From the NCBI GenBank assembly GCA_910588655.1, contig CAJUPJ010000008.1:1-64000 (forward strand): a stretch of DNA of 64,000 nt, given 5' to 3'. The translations under genes were made by a program, and so were the position numbers. The number at the start of each line of letters is the position of its first letter. Position 1 is the stretch's first letter. This DNA comes from an uncultured Lachnospiraceae bacterium (GTDB lineage Bacteria; Bacillota; Clostridia; Lachnospirales; Lachnospiraceae). The notes below the pieces were generated by a model. It was not told where the DNA came from and did not search any database. It saw only the letters and a list, made by a program, of their open reading frames with translations. Below are positions 42,038-50,510 of the stretch, in pieces.

Positions 42038-42769
42038 CTAATTTACAGTTCTGTCCAGCTGCTTTTTTAATGTTTTTATCTCTTCTTTTGTTAAATGGCG
42101 GTATCTTCCTTTCTTAAGCCCGTCCAGTGTAATGTTCATTACCCTGTCACGTCTCAGGTATACCACCTTATACCCAAAATATTCACACATACGCCTTATC
42201 TGGCGGTTAAGCCCTTGTGTAAGTATTATATGGAAACTGTAATTATCCTCTTTCCATATTTTACATGGTTTTGTAACTGTATCTAAAACTGGCACTCCTT
42301 TGCCCATCTTCTCTATAAAGCTGTCTGTTACCTTATGGTCTGTCCTTACAAAATACTCTTTCTCATGACCATAACGGCTGCGTAGGATTTGTTCCATAAC
42401 ATCTCCCTGGTTTGTAAGAAGAAGCAGCCCTTCTGAAGACTGGTCAAGCCTTCCAACAGGATATATCCTTTTACTGTACCCTATGTAATCAATTACATTC
42501 ATAACTTTAACACCGTTTTCTTCTGGTGCTGTAGTGCAGACAACCCCTTTTGGCTTATAAAATGCAATAAATATTTCCTCTTCTTCTTTTATAACAGACC
42601 TGCCATCAACTGTAACTTCCATACCAGGCATGACTTTTGCCCCTGCCTGTGCCATGACACCGTCTATACAGACCCTGCCGTCTGCAAGCATCCTGTCTGC
42701 TTCACGTCTTGAACATACACCTGCTTCACTTAAAAACTTATTAATCCTTATGCCAGATACATCTGCCAT
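42038..42769 (-). CDS. rluF: RluF-type 23S rRNA pseudouridine synthase
   Basis: A 243-residue RsuA-family enzyme. An S4 RNA-binding domain (RINKFLSEAGVCSRREADRMLADGRV) is followed by the catalytic domain with nucleophilic aspartate in GRLDQSSEGLLLLTN. The C-terminal block GLNRQIRRMCEYFGYKVVYLRRDRVMNI is the RluF-type form, so the target is probably U2604 (E. coli numbering) of 23S rRNA. It ends 28 bases before ligA, so the two are likely cotranscribed. Confidence 0.88.
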   Translation of the reverse strand: MADVSGIRINKFLSEAGVCSRREADRMLADGRVCIDGVMAQAGAKVMPGMEVTVDGRSVIKEEEEIFIAFYKPKGVVCTTAPEENGVKVMNVIDYIGYSKRIYPVGRLDQSSEGLLLLTNQGDVMEQILRSRYGHEKEYFVRTDHKVTDSFIEKMGKGVPVLDTVTKPCKIWKEDNYSFHIILTQGLNRQIRRMCEYFGYKVVYLRRDRVMNITLDGLKKGRYRHLTKEEIKTLKKQLDRTVN

Positions 42770-42808
42770 ATCTTACCTCACTTCCGGCATTAGCTGCCTG
42801 CTTATAAA

Positions 42809-42837
42809 GGGAAAAGGGCAAAACAAAAGTTTTGCCC
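42809..42837 (-). terminator. Terminator between anchored protein gene and rluF
   Basis: Stem GGGCAAAAC / GTTTTGCCC (42816-42824, 42829-42837) with a 4-base loop. On the minus strand TTTTCCCTTT follows. It ends transcription of the gene at 42868-43587. Confidence 0.8.
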
Positions 42838-42867
42838 TGCAAGGATAAACAAATATACAAAACCAGC

Positions 42868-43587
42868 TTACCTTGGTGCTGTTGTTGCCCGTTTACCCTC
42901 TTTATCTATGTTATCATTTTCTTCTACAGATTCATTTGTTTCATCACTGCTTTCAAGCATTTCATAAAAATCCCTTACATCTTCATTACTGCTTACAATT
43001 TCTTCAAGCCTTTTCTGGACTGAATCTGCAATCTTTTTAATTTCATCACTATTATCAAGCTTATCAACTGTTTCCTGTGCTTTACCATCTATTGTGCCAA
43101 GATATATCTTAAAACTGCCGTTCTCATCCGCTTTTACAAACAAAGCTGTAAGAGATGGTACAAGCGTGTCAATATCATATACCTTTACATCATAATACAC
43201 ATACACCCTGTATGTGCCACTGTCATATCCTTTTTTTATGGTACATTCAATATTTTTATATTCTTCAATATACTCTGCCTCTGCCACAAGGCGCTTATTA
43301 TCTATGCGGCTTATATCACTTACGCAGCCTTCCAGCTTCTCTAAATCAACACGCTGTTTTGCATCAAAATAATTTAATACAAGTCCAGATATAGCAGATT
43401 TAATATCACTCTCTGACATATCTGCGACAACACTCTGTGTTATAGAATTATCATTATTGCTTTCTGCACCGTCTGCTTTACCAGAAGAAAAATCTATTGA
43501 CGGTGCAATAAGTGAAAATGTCCCAAGGCCAATAAACATTATAGCAACAGTGAATATTAATATTAACTTTTTGTACTTAAACCGCAT
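42868..43587 (-). CDS. Membrane-anchored hypothetical protein
   Basis: A 239-residue protein starting MRFKYKKLILIFTVAIMFIGLG, an N-terminal membrane anchor. A low-complexity linker (GADGAESNNDNSI-like) leads to an extracytoplasmic domain (LVLNYFDAKQRVDLEKLEGC ... YRVYVYYDVKVYDIDTLVPS) and a very acidic tail (SSDETNESVEENDNIDKEGK). The middle resembles secreted NTF2-like or sporulation-type domains, but I cannot assign it. The start follows AAGGAAG. The open frame continues upstream into tRNA-Arg only by chance. Confidence 0.7.
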   Translation of the reverse strand: MRFKYKKLILIFTVAIMFIGLGTFSLIAPSIDFSSGKADGAESNNDNSITQSVVADMSESDIKSAISGLVLNYFDAKQRVDLEKLEGCVSDISRIDNKRLVAEAEYIEEYKNIECTIKKGYDSGTYRVYVYYDVKVYDIDTLVPSLTALFVKADENGSFKIYLGTIDGKAQETVDKLDNSDEIKKIADSVQKRLEEIVSSNEDVRDFYEMLESSDETNESVEENDNIDKEGKRATTAPR

Positions 43588-43623
43588 AAAATGCGCACTT
43601 CCTTTCAAAAATTCTTTAATAAG

Positions 43624-43696
43624 CGCATCTGGAGGGACTCGAACCCCCGGCACACGGTTCCGGAAACCGCTGCTCTATCCACTGAGCTACAGATGC
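43624..43696 (-). tRNA. tRNA-Arg (anticodon CCG)
   Basis: Full cloverleaf on the minus strand: acceptor GCATCTG / CAGATGC, D arm GCTC...GAGC, anticodon stem GCGGT / ACCGT with loop TTCCGGA (anticodon CCG, reading CGG), and T loop TTCGAGT. No CCA is encoded. Confidence 0.96.
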
Positions 43697-43794
43697 AGGT
43701 ATATGGCAGAATTCTTTTATCGTAATAATTTAATCTGGCAATGGTGATTATTATAGCACAAAACATTCCAAAATGGAAGAGGGAAATTTAATTC

Positions 43795-44174
43795 CAGTTA
43801 TCTTGTGTTTGTGTTTTTATATGGATTGGAAGATGGACAGTTTCTGTTGCCAGAACCAGCAATTATTCCGTATGAGGCACGCTTCCGCTTGGACATCGCA
43901 CGCAATGGATGCATAAAGCCCCTAATGTTCCTACGGAACATTTTAATACGGGGCTTAAGCACCAGCGGCTCTGTACAGCTTTTTCATGGAAGCACATTTG
44001 GAATTTGCCAGCTAATCTGCTCTTTGGTAATCTATAAAATATTTTCCACCTGCACTCTTAACTAAATGACATTATATAGTAGCGTGGGCGTGCCCTTTTA
44101 TGTAATATTCTGGCTCTGGCACATGAAACCGTCCGTCCTCTAATCCATACAAAAAATCAAACACAAGATAACTG
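43795..44174. repeat. Palindromic intergenic repeat, copy C
   Basis: A 380-base element with long imperfect inverted termini. The left end CAGTTATCTTGTGTTTG matches the right end CAAACACAAGATAACTG exactly (43795-43811 and 44158-44174), and pairing continues inward for about 90 bases through the GTGCCAGAGCCAGAAT core (44106-44121, minus strand) and GGCACGCTTCCGC. An inner hairpin around 43917-43957 has AAGCCCC / GGGGCTT arms. Together with copy D it occupies the 818-base gap 43697-44514; the bases between them (44175-44316) show no further feature. No ORF is supported. Confidence 0.85.
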
Positions 44175-44316
44175 TAATTAATTTTATAGAGAGGACTTTG
44201 CTAGTCACTTATTAACTTTCCGTTTGTCTAAATCATATCCCACCCAAGATAATTTCAAATTAAATTATTTATGTTATTTATAAATATATTGTTTTTTGTG
44301 ATTTTGCCAGGGAACC

Positions 44317-44482
44317 GCAGGTTTTCAGGTGTTCCATCTAATATTATTCCATGACAGGGGCACTTCAGGCCACACAGTACAATATATGATATTTTTAAAC
44401 AATCCTCCTTAACTAAATGACATTGTAACGTAGCGGAAGCGTGCCCGAGTGGAATAATTTAGTGGAACACCTGAAACCCTGC
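44317..44482. repeat. Palindromic intergenic repeat, copy D
   Basis: The 20-base outer arms at 44317-44336 and 44463-44482 differ at one position and include CAGGTGTTCCA / TGGAACACCTG. Inside are ATTCCATGACAGGGGCAC (shared with copy B) and TAACTAAATGACATT plus GTAGCG...GCGTGCCC (shared with copy C). It uses the second type of end, without ACAGTTATCT. It is non-coding, 32 bases from the asnB stop. Confidence 0.8.
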
Positions 44483-44514
44483 GTCCGTCAGCAACCAAAT
44501 ATAATTAGAAATTA

Positions 44515-46368
44515 TCAAATCTCAATTTTAATTTGAAATTTCTTCATCCAGTACCCCAGCTGTACAAGATATGCCAGCATCTGCGGTCCTGCCATTAACT
44601 GCCCGTACCAAGGCTTTCCGTAATCTTTTACACTCTGCATAAACTTTTTAAGTTTCTTTATATCTATTATTTTAAATAAAGGCGAGTCCCCTTCTTCTAT
44701 TAAAACCTCCAGGCGTTCTGCCAGAAGTTTTTCATAATATGGATTGTAGCTTTTAGGGTATGGGCTTTTTCTCCTGAAAAGTATTTCATCGGGAAGCTTG
44801 CCACGTGCCCCCTGGCGCAGCAGGTTTTTAACTACACCGTCATATGCTTTCATATTCCATGGTACATTGAAAACATATTCCACAAGTTTCCTGTCAGCAA
44901 AAGGCACTCTTGCTTCAAGCCCTGAATTCATGCTTGTTCTGTCCATCCTGTTTAGTAGTGTCTGCATAAAGAACCTTATATTAAGATAACCAATCTGCCG
45001 CCTGTTGCTTTCTGTTTCATCTTCCCACGGGAGCAGGGCGGTTTCACTTACTGCGCTTTCATATGCTTTCTGCACAAATTCATCCATTTTCAAAGCATAA
45101 AGCACATCACTTTTTATAAGCTCTTTGCGTGGTGATAAATCAGGTGTCCACGGGAATGTATTGCTCTTTAAGAATTCTTCTTTATGGAACCACGGATATC
45201 CGCCAAATACCTCATCTGCACATTCACCAGTAAGCACAACTTTATGGTTTAAACTGACCTGGCGGCAGAAATGTACAAGGGAAGAGTCTACGTCTGCCAT
45301 ACATGGAAGGTCATGTGCATCTATTGATGCATATAAAAGGTCTGCCTGTGTTTCATATGAACACTCCAGGTAATGATGTTCTGAACCAAGAAATTCCACC
45401 ATTTTATCAACATAAGGACGGTCTTGTGACGGCTGGAAACTGTTTGCCTGGAAATATTTGTCGTTTCCTGTAAAATCAAATGAATATGTTACAAGCCTTT
45501 CACCTTTTTTCTTAAGTTCTGCTGCACATACTGCTGAAACAAGGCTTGAGTCAATGCCGCCCGAAAGGAATGTACATATTGGCACATCTGAAACCATCTG
45601 CCTTTTAATAGCATCTTCTACAAGAAAACCTGTTTTTTCAACGGTTTTTTCATAACTGTCTTCGTGCGGCTTGCTCTTAAGATGCCAGTAACAGCTGTTT
45701 TTTATGCCATACCTGCTGCATGTTAAATAACAGCCTGGTTTAACCTCATATACCCCCTTAAAAATGCCCGAACCAGGTATTCTCGCAGGCCCAATCCCCA
45801 AAACTTCATTAATGCCGTCTTTGTCCAGGACTGCTTCAGTGCCAGGGTATTTAAAAAGCCCTTTTGGTTCTGAAGCAAATATAACTGTACCATCTTTAAC
45901 AGTGTAAAATAATGGCTTAATTCCAAAACTGTCCCTGTAAAGATATATTGTTTCATGTCTTTCATCATATATTGCAAATGCAAAAATCCCATCCAGCTTT
46001 TTGACAAATTCAGGGCCATACTGCAAAAAAGAAAGCAGGATAACCTCTGTATCTGAACCAGATACAAAACTCCATCCTGCATTCATAAGTTTCTTACGGA
46101 GCCTGCCTGTATTATACAGTTCCCCGTTATATACTATATGGTAAGAGTATCCGTCAAGTTTCCTGCACATTGGCTGTATGCCTCCTAAAAGGTCTATAAT
46201 TGCAAGCCTTGTATGTGCAATGCCACAATGTTTAAAAAGCCGTACACCCTCACTGTCAGGCCCTCTGTGTACAATGCTGTTTTTCATTTCTTCCAGTACC
46301 TTCCCATATAACTGGCTGCTCTCTGTAAAATCCAGGGAAGCATTAAAAAATCCTGCTATTCCGCACAT
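44515..46368 (-). CDS. asnB: Asparagine synthetase (glutamine-hydrolysing)
   Basis: A 617-residue two-domain enzyme making asparagine from aspartate, glutamine and ATP. The glutaminase nucleophile is Cys2 (MCGIAGFF), with RGPDSEG and NGELYN completing the site. The synthetase domain has the PP-loop FLSGGIDSSLV and LTGECADEVFGGYPWF. I start at 46368 after GGAGG because Cys2 must follow the initiator methionine; the longer frame is not credible. The leader upstream is highly structured (46408-46565). The gene may be cotranscribed with the lipid kinase gene. Confidence 0.96.
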   Translation of the reverse strand: MCGIAGFFNASLDFTESSQLYGKVLEEMKNSIVHRGPDSEGVRLFKHCGIAHTRLAIIDLLGGIQPMCRKLDGYSYHIVYNGELYNTGRLRKKLMNAGWSFVSGSDTEVILLSFLQYGPEFVKKLDGIFAFAIYDERHETIYLYRDSFGIKPLFYTVKDGTVIFASEPKGLFKYPGTEAVLDKDGINEVLGIGPARIPGSGIFKGVYEVKPGCYLTCSRYGIKNSCYWHLKSKPHEDSYEKTVEKTGFLVEDAIKRQMVSDVPICTFLSGGIDSSLVSAVCAAELKKKGERLVTYSFDFTGNDKYFQANSFQPSQDRPYVDKMVEFLGSEHHYLECSYETQADLLYASIDAHDLPCMADVDSSLVHFCRQVSLNHKVVLTGECADEVFGGYPWFHKEEFLKSNTFPWTPDLSPRKELIKSDVLYALKMDEFVQKAYESAVSETALLPWEDETESNRRQIGYLNIRFFMQTLLNRMDRTSMNSGLEARVPFADRKLVEYVFNVPWNMKAYDGVVKNLLRQGARGKLPDEILFRRKSPYPKSYNPYYEKLLAERLEVLIEEGDSPLFKIIDIKKLKKFMQSVKDYGKPWYGQLMAGPQMLAYLVQLGYWMKKFQIKIEI

Positions 46369-46407
46369 ATTTCCTCCATTCTCTGCTGGATTACCAATAT
46401 TTAGAAT

Positions 46408-46565
46408 GGAAAATGCCTTCTTTGCATTTTCCAGCCTATTATAAATAATTCTATGCCTCAAATCTGGAAATATTCCTGCCATTTGTAATACTCACGACAG
46501 ATAAAATCTGCCGTGAGTATTGCGCCAGCTGCAGCCGCGAAGCGGCATATTTCCTTATGCAGCTG
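46408..46565 (-). promoter_or_regulatory. Structured leader upstream of asnB
   Basis: Three strong stem structures follow one another in the 208-base gap before asnB. At 46526-46565, outer arms CAGCTGCA / TGCAGCTG enclose a GCCGC-GAA-GCGGC hairpin. At 46487-46521 a 16-base-arm hairpin (AATACTCACG.../...CGTGAGTATT) has a single mismatch. At 46408-46432 GGAAAATGC / GCATTTTCC is perfect. None has a T tract, so simple terminators are unlikely. The set could be a cis-regulatory RNA controlling asnB or a processing/REP-type structure. I do not recognise a known riboswitch class. Confidence 0.5.
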
Positions 46566-46576
46566 TGTGCATAACT

Positions 46577-47539
46577 TTATACTGGCGGCCATTCTTTCCG
46601 GCCGTCAGTATATATTTCGTCATATTTGCATGAAACTTCTGCATATGCGCATTTATCACAAATTATTGGCAACGCCTGTTTTAAGTTTTTTATTTCTGCA
46701 TAACTGCATATGCCGCCATCCTCACCATCAAGTGTCCACTGTACATCATCTTCACTGTCAATGGAAATCTGGCTGCTGCTTAAATACAATATCTGCGGGG
46801 CGTCAAGCTGCTTTGAAAGCAGGGAATTGAGAACCTGCTGTATTTCTATCGGGTTTTTAGGATTACGTATAAAAATAGCCTCGAATTTCCCATCATCCAT
46901 CTTAATGTTTTTCTTGCTGTATGCCTTAAAACCTGCAACAGATACAGAATTGCTTACAAGCCCTAATATAAATGTGTCCTCGTACAATTCATCCCCGCTT
47001 TTTATTGTCATATGGTGCGGCTTTATATCTGATATATGCTTTAATGCCTCTGCAAAATATGCTACCTTGCCAAGTGCATTTTTCCATTCCTGTGGTGTCT
47101 GGTAAGAAACTTCTGTAAATGCGCCAAATCCTGCAACATATGTAAAGCTTCTGTCATTAAACCGTCCCATGTCACATTTAAATACACTTCCATATGTTAT
47201 CAGTTCTGCTGCTTCTTTCATAGTTTTTGGTATTTTAAGGCTTGAAGCAAAATCATTTACAGTACCTGCTGGTATATATCCGCAGACAGGGCATTTATCC
47301 AGTTTCATAAGCCCTGTAGCAACCTCATTCATAGTGCCATCCCCGCCAGAACAAACAATATAATTGTAATCCATGCCCTTCTCTGCCACTATCCTTGTGG
47401 CATCACCAGTACCATTTGTAGAAAATATTGTAATCTGGTATCCCGCATTACAAAAAACCTGTATAATATCCGAAAGGTTGTTACGTATCTGTTCCTTTCC
47501 TGCCATAGGATTGTATACAAATAACATTTTTTTATCCAT
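46577..47539 (-). CDS. Diacylglycerol kinase family lipid kinase
   Basis: A 320-residue protein of the DagK/YegS/BmrU family. It begins KKMLFVYNPMAGKEQIR, then has the nucleotide motif CSGGDGTMNEVATGL, IPAGTVNDFASSL, and the C-terminal VDGEDGG-like WTLDGEDGGI. It phosphorylates a membrane lipid, probably diacylglycerol, on the inner face of the membrane. The start is uncertain: ATG 47539 has a distant AAGGG site, and GTG 47551 is in frame. It lies between queA and asnB on the same strand. Confidence 0.9.
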   Translation of the reverse strand: MDKKMLFVYNPMAGKEQIRNNLSDIIQVFCNAGYQITIFSTNGTGDATRIVAEKGMDYNYIVCSGGDGTMNEVATGLMKLDKCPVCGYIPAGTVNDFASSLKIPKTMKEAAELITYGSVFKCDMGRFNDRSFTYVAGFGAFTEVSYQTPQEWKNALGKVAYFAEALKHISDIKPHHMTIKSGDELYEDTFILGLVSNSVSVAGFKAYSKKNIKMDDGKFEAIFIRNPKNPIEIQQVLNSLLSKQLDAPQILYLSSSQISIDSEDDVQWTLDGEDGGICSYAEIKNLKQALPIICDKCAYAEVSCKYDEIYTDGRKEWPPV

Positions 47540-47609
47540 AAAAATATCCACGCCCTTCCATTATTTGCTGCCATTTTTACTTAAAATCCCAACAATGCCA
47601 TACCTGTTA

Positions 47610-48797
47610 TTAATGGAACATATCCCAGGCATTTTCTATGCCAGAAGCGGCTATCTGCTCTTTAAACCTGCTTTCTTCTTTTAAATATTCACTATATGGT
47701 ATTTTTAATTCCCCTTTTCCGGTGTAATATCTCTGGTTATATGTACCATCAGTATTATAAACCAGTTTCCTTGTTTCCATAAACATTGCATCACCAAATG
47801 AAAAAAAGCGGTATCCCAGTGAAACAGCCTCTTTATAAGCAGCCAGGATTTCACCCTGCCCTTCTAATGCAGAAACAAGCATAAGGAGTGTTGATTCTGG
47901 CAGATGGAAATTGGTTATCAATGCATCTGCAATCTTAAACTGGTATCCTGGATAAATAAATATATCTGTATCACCGCCGCCCGGATTTATTGTTCCATAG
48001 CCCGCTGCTGCTGATTCAACAGTACGGAGGCTGGTAGTGCCAACACAGATTACCCTGCCGCCCTTTTTCTTTGTGCTGTTAATTAAATCTGCTGCCTGGC
48101 TTCCAACATAATATTCCTCTGTATGCATATGGTGGTTTTCAATATTATCTGATTTAACAGGCCTGAAAGTCCCAAGCCCTACATGCAGTGTAACCTTTGC
48201 AATATTTACACCTTTGTCTTCAATTTCCTTTAAAAGCTCTTCTGTAAAATGAAGCCCTGCTGTTGGTGCTGCTGCCGAGCCTTCATATTTTGCATAAACA
48301 GTCTGGTAGCGGTTCTTATCTTCAAGCTTATGTGTAATATATGGCGGAAGCGGCATCTGGCCAAGTTTGTCAAGTATTTCCTCAAATATCCCGTTATAGG
48401 TGAACTTTACCAGCCTGTTGCCATCATCTGCTATCCCTAAAACTTCTGCTTTAAGAAGCCCGCCGCCAAATTCCAGCCTTTGTCCAGGTTTTGCTTTTTT
48501 GCCAGGGCGCACAAGCGTTTCCCATATATCATTTCCTTTGCGTTTAAGAAGCAGTACCTCAACTTTGCCGCCAGTCACTTCCCGCTCCCCAAGCAGCCTT
48601 GCAGGGATAACTTTTGTATTATTTATTACAAGGCAGTCACCAGGCACAAGATAATCTATAATATCATGGAAAACTTTATGTTCCCTTTCTCCTGTATTTT
48701 TATTTATAACCAGAAGCCTTGACAAGTCCCTGCGCTCTGCAGGGTCTTGTGCAATAAGTTCTTCTGGCAGGTCATAACTGAAATCAGAAGTTTTCAT
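47610..48797 (-). CDS. queA: S-adenosylmethionine:tRNA ribosyltransferase-isomerase with C-terminal extension
   Basis: Queuosine pathway enzyme that transfers and isomerises the ribosyl moiety of SAM onto preQ1-tRNA. Motifs are KTSDFSYDLPEELIAQDP, INNTKVIPARL, SAAAPTAGLHFTEELL, HVGLGTFRPV and FHLPESTLLMLVSAL. The family usually ends shortly after RFFSFGDAM; here about 55 more residues follow (ETRKLVYNTDGTYNQRYYTG and on to AWDMFH), giving 395 residues against the usual roughly 340-350. The start at 48797 follows GGAGG. It is part of the leuC-to-asnB gene run. Confidence 0.94.
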   Translation of the reverse strand: MKTSDFSYDLPEELIAQDPAERRDLSRLLVINKNTGEREHKVFHDIIDYLVPGDCLVINNTKVIPARLLGEREVTGGKVEVLLLKRKGNDIWETLVRPGKKAKPGQRLEFGGGLLKAEVLGIADDGNRLVKFTYNGIFEEILDKLGQMPLPPYITHKLEDKNRYQTVYAKYEGSAAAPTAGLHFTEELLKEIEDKGVNIAKVTLHVGLGTFRPVKSDNIENHHMHTEEYYVGSQAADLINSTKKKGGRVICVGTTSLRTVESAAAGYGTINPGGGDTDIFIYPGYQFKIADALITNFHLPESTLLMLVSALEGQGEILAAYKEAVSLGYRFFSFGDAMFMETRKLVYNTDGTYNQRYYTGKGELKIPYSEYLKEESRFKEQIAASGIENAWDMFH

Positions 48798-48832
48798 AAT
48801 ATTCCTCCAATGCCTGCACAAATAATGGCGGA

Positions 48833-49192
48833 TTACTGCTCCAGAAGAACTTTCCACTCATCTTCTTTAAATCCTGTTAAAACTACATTATCTGCAACAA
48901 CTAACGGACGTTTTACAAGCATCCCGTCTGTTGCAAGCAGTTCTAACTGTTCTTCCTCACTCATGCCAGGCAGTTTGTCCTTTAATTTTAATTCCTTATA
49001 TACATTGCCACTAGTATTAAAGAAACGCTTCAATGGCAGCCCGCTTTTCTTATACCAGGCTGCAAGCTCCTCTTTAGAAGGGTTTTCCTCTTTTATAGGA
49101 CGTTCCCTATACGCAATGCCATTTTCTTCAAGCCATATAAGGGCTTTTTTACATGTTGTACACCTGGAATAACATAATACTGTAACTTCCAT
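48833..49192 (-). CDS. ArsC/Spx-family thioredoxin-fold protein
   Basis: A 119-residue protein with the ArsC/Spx N-terminal pattern VTVLCYSRCTTCKKALIWLEENG, the mid-region RFFNTSGNVYKELKLKDKL, and LLATDGMLVKRPLVV. The motif is C-x2-C (residues 11-14 region), as in YffB/YusI-like and Spx-like proteins. It could be a glutathione- or thioredoxin-coupled reductase or an RNA-polymerase-binding regulator; sequence alone does not decide, and no ars genes are near. It lies 18 bases after the cytidylyltransferase gene and 35 before queA, so it is cotranscribed. Confidence 0.85.
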   Translation of the reverse strand: MEVTVLCYSRCTTCKKALIWLEENGIAYRERPIKEENPSKEELAAWYKKSGLPLKRFFNTSGNVYKELKLKDKLPGMSEEEQLELLATDGMLVKRPLVVADNVVLTGFKEDEWKVLLEQ

Positions 49193-49210
49193 ATTAATCC
49201 CCCTGTCTGG

Positions 49211-49924
49211 TTATACAATCCCGCGCCTGATATATTCCTCTGCAACCGCCAGGTCATTTGGGTAAGTAATTTTAAAATTATACATTTCACCCTGCACAAT
49301 GCCTACTGGAAGATTATTCTTAACCAGTATGCCTGATGCATCTGTTAATTTTTCCTTTTCACTGGCAGTTAAAGCATTATACAGGCCCTGCAGCTTCTTT
49401 GCATAAAATGTCTGTGGTGTCTGGCACATATACAGGGCAGTCCTGTCAGCTACACTTCCGACAGTCCTGCCGTCTGGACAGCAGAGTATAGTATCTGTTG
49501 CAGGTACAGCCGTAGTAGCTGCCCCGTATTTTAATGCTGTTTCTATATTTTCATCAATTATGCGCTTATTTATAAACGGCCTTGCAGCATCATGTGTAAC
49601 AATTATTGTACTGTCATCAAGCCCGTAACAGCCTTCAATATAGCTTATGCCTGCCATTATAGTGTCATTACGGCTTTCCCCGCCACAAATAACAGTTATG
49701 CTTTCTATATAATCTCCAAGATATTCATTAATAATACCCTGTGCATAAGAAACCCATAAAGAAGGACAAAGTACAATAATCTGCCTTGCACCTCCATGCA
49801 GGCAGAATTTTTCAAGTGTATGGATTATCACAGGCTTTCCACAAGCCATAAGAAACTGCTTTGGCTTTCCACTATTTCCCATACGGCTTCCTGTGCCACC
49901 TGCAAGTACAAGTGCAAATACCAT
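49211..49924 (-). CDS. IspD/TarI-family cytidylyltransferase, more TarI-like
   Basis: A 237-residue enzyme activating a sugar- or methylerythritol-phosphate with CTP. The nucleotide loop is LAGGTGSRMGNSGKPKQFL. Later blocks are VIIHTLEKFCLHGG, CGGESRNDTIMAG, VTHDAARPF, ENIETALKYGAATTAVPATDTI, CQTPQTFYAKKL and MYNFKITYPNDLAVAEE. HTxEKF, NxTIM, ENIExAxKYGA and the YN-K-T-P-DL ending are closer to ribitol-5-phosphate cytidylyltransferase (TarI), as I recall it, than to bacterial IspD. Annotation as ispD is common for such proteins. The genuine role could be either MEP-pathway isoprenoid synthesis or polyol-phosphate polymer synthesis. Confidence 0.85.
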   Translation of the reverse strand: MVFALVLAGGTGSRMGNSGKPKQFLMACGKPVIIHTLEKFCLHGGARQIIVLCPSLWVSYAQGIINEYLGDYIESITVICGGESRNDTIMAGISYIEGCYGLDDSTIIVTHDAARPFINKRIIDENIETALKYGAATTAVPATDTILCCPDGRTVGSVADRTALYMCQTPQTFYAKKLQGLYNALTASEKEKLTDASGILVKNNLPVGIVQGEMYNFKITYPNDLAVAEEYIRRGIV

Positions 49925-49945
49925 TACTGTACCTCACATTAGTTT

Positions 49946-50431
49946 TTACTGCTGGTTAATATAATTAACAAGCCCCTCAGCCTCAATTATCTTCTGCATA
50001 AATGGCGGAAACGCCTGTCCTTTATATTCTGTCCCTTTTGTCTTGTTATAAATCATACCGCTGTCAAAATCAATTTCAACTGTATCCCCTGCTTCTATTG
50101 TTTTTGCCGCTTCTGGACATTCTATAATAGGAAGCCCTATATTAATTGCATTACGGTAAAATATCCTTGCAAATGTTTCAGCAATAACACAGCTTATGCC
50201 TGATGCCTTAATTGCTATAGGTGCATGTTCACGTGATGAACCACATCCAAAATTCTTATTTGCAACCATAATATCGCCCTTCTGGACACGTTTTACAAAG
50301 TCCGGGTCTATATCTTCCATACAGCTTTTAGCAAGCTCTGCCGGGTCAGACGAATTAAGGTATCTTGCTGGAATAATTACATCTGTATCTACATTATCTC
50401 CATATTTATGGACTATGCCACAAGCTTTCAT
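49946..50431 (-). CDS. leuD: 3-isopropylmalate dehydratase small subunit
   Basis: A 161-residue swivel-domain subunit of isopropylmalate isomerase in leucine synthesis. Motifs are KYGDNVDTDVIIPARYLN, NKNFGCGSSREHAPIAIKASG and ARIFYRNAINIGLPIIE. The length fits the short LeuD/HacB type that pairs with 420-residue LeuC. It follows leuC by 79 bases on the same strand. Confidence 0.96.
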   Translation of the reverse strand: MKACGIVHKYGDNVDTDVIIPARYLNSSDPAELAKSCMEDIDPDFVKRVQKGDIMVANKNFGCGSSREHAPIAIKASGISCVIAETFARIFYRNAINIGLPIIECPEAAKTIEAGDTVEIDFDSGMIYNKTKGTEYKGQAFPPFMQKIIEAEGLVNYINQQ

Positions 50432-50510
50432 AAATAATCCTCCGTTCCACCGCCTCCTGCTGGCGGCACAAATAGTAATGAAAATGCTATATTGTACTTT
50501 ATATAAAGTA

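Noticed and set aside
43588..43653. N-terminal extension of the anchored protein starting MPGVRVPPDAL
   Set aside because: These codons are the tRNA-Arg gene; the membrane-anchor start at 43587 has its own ribosome site.
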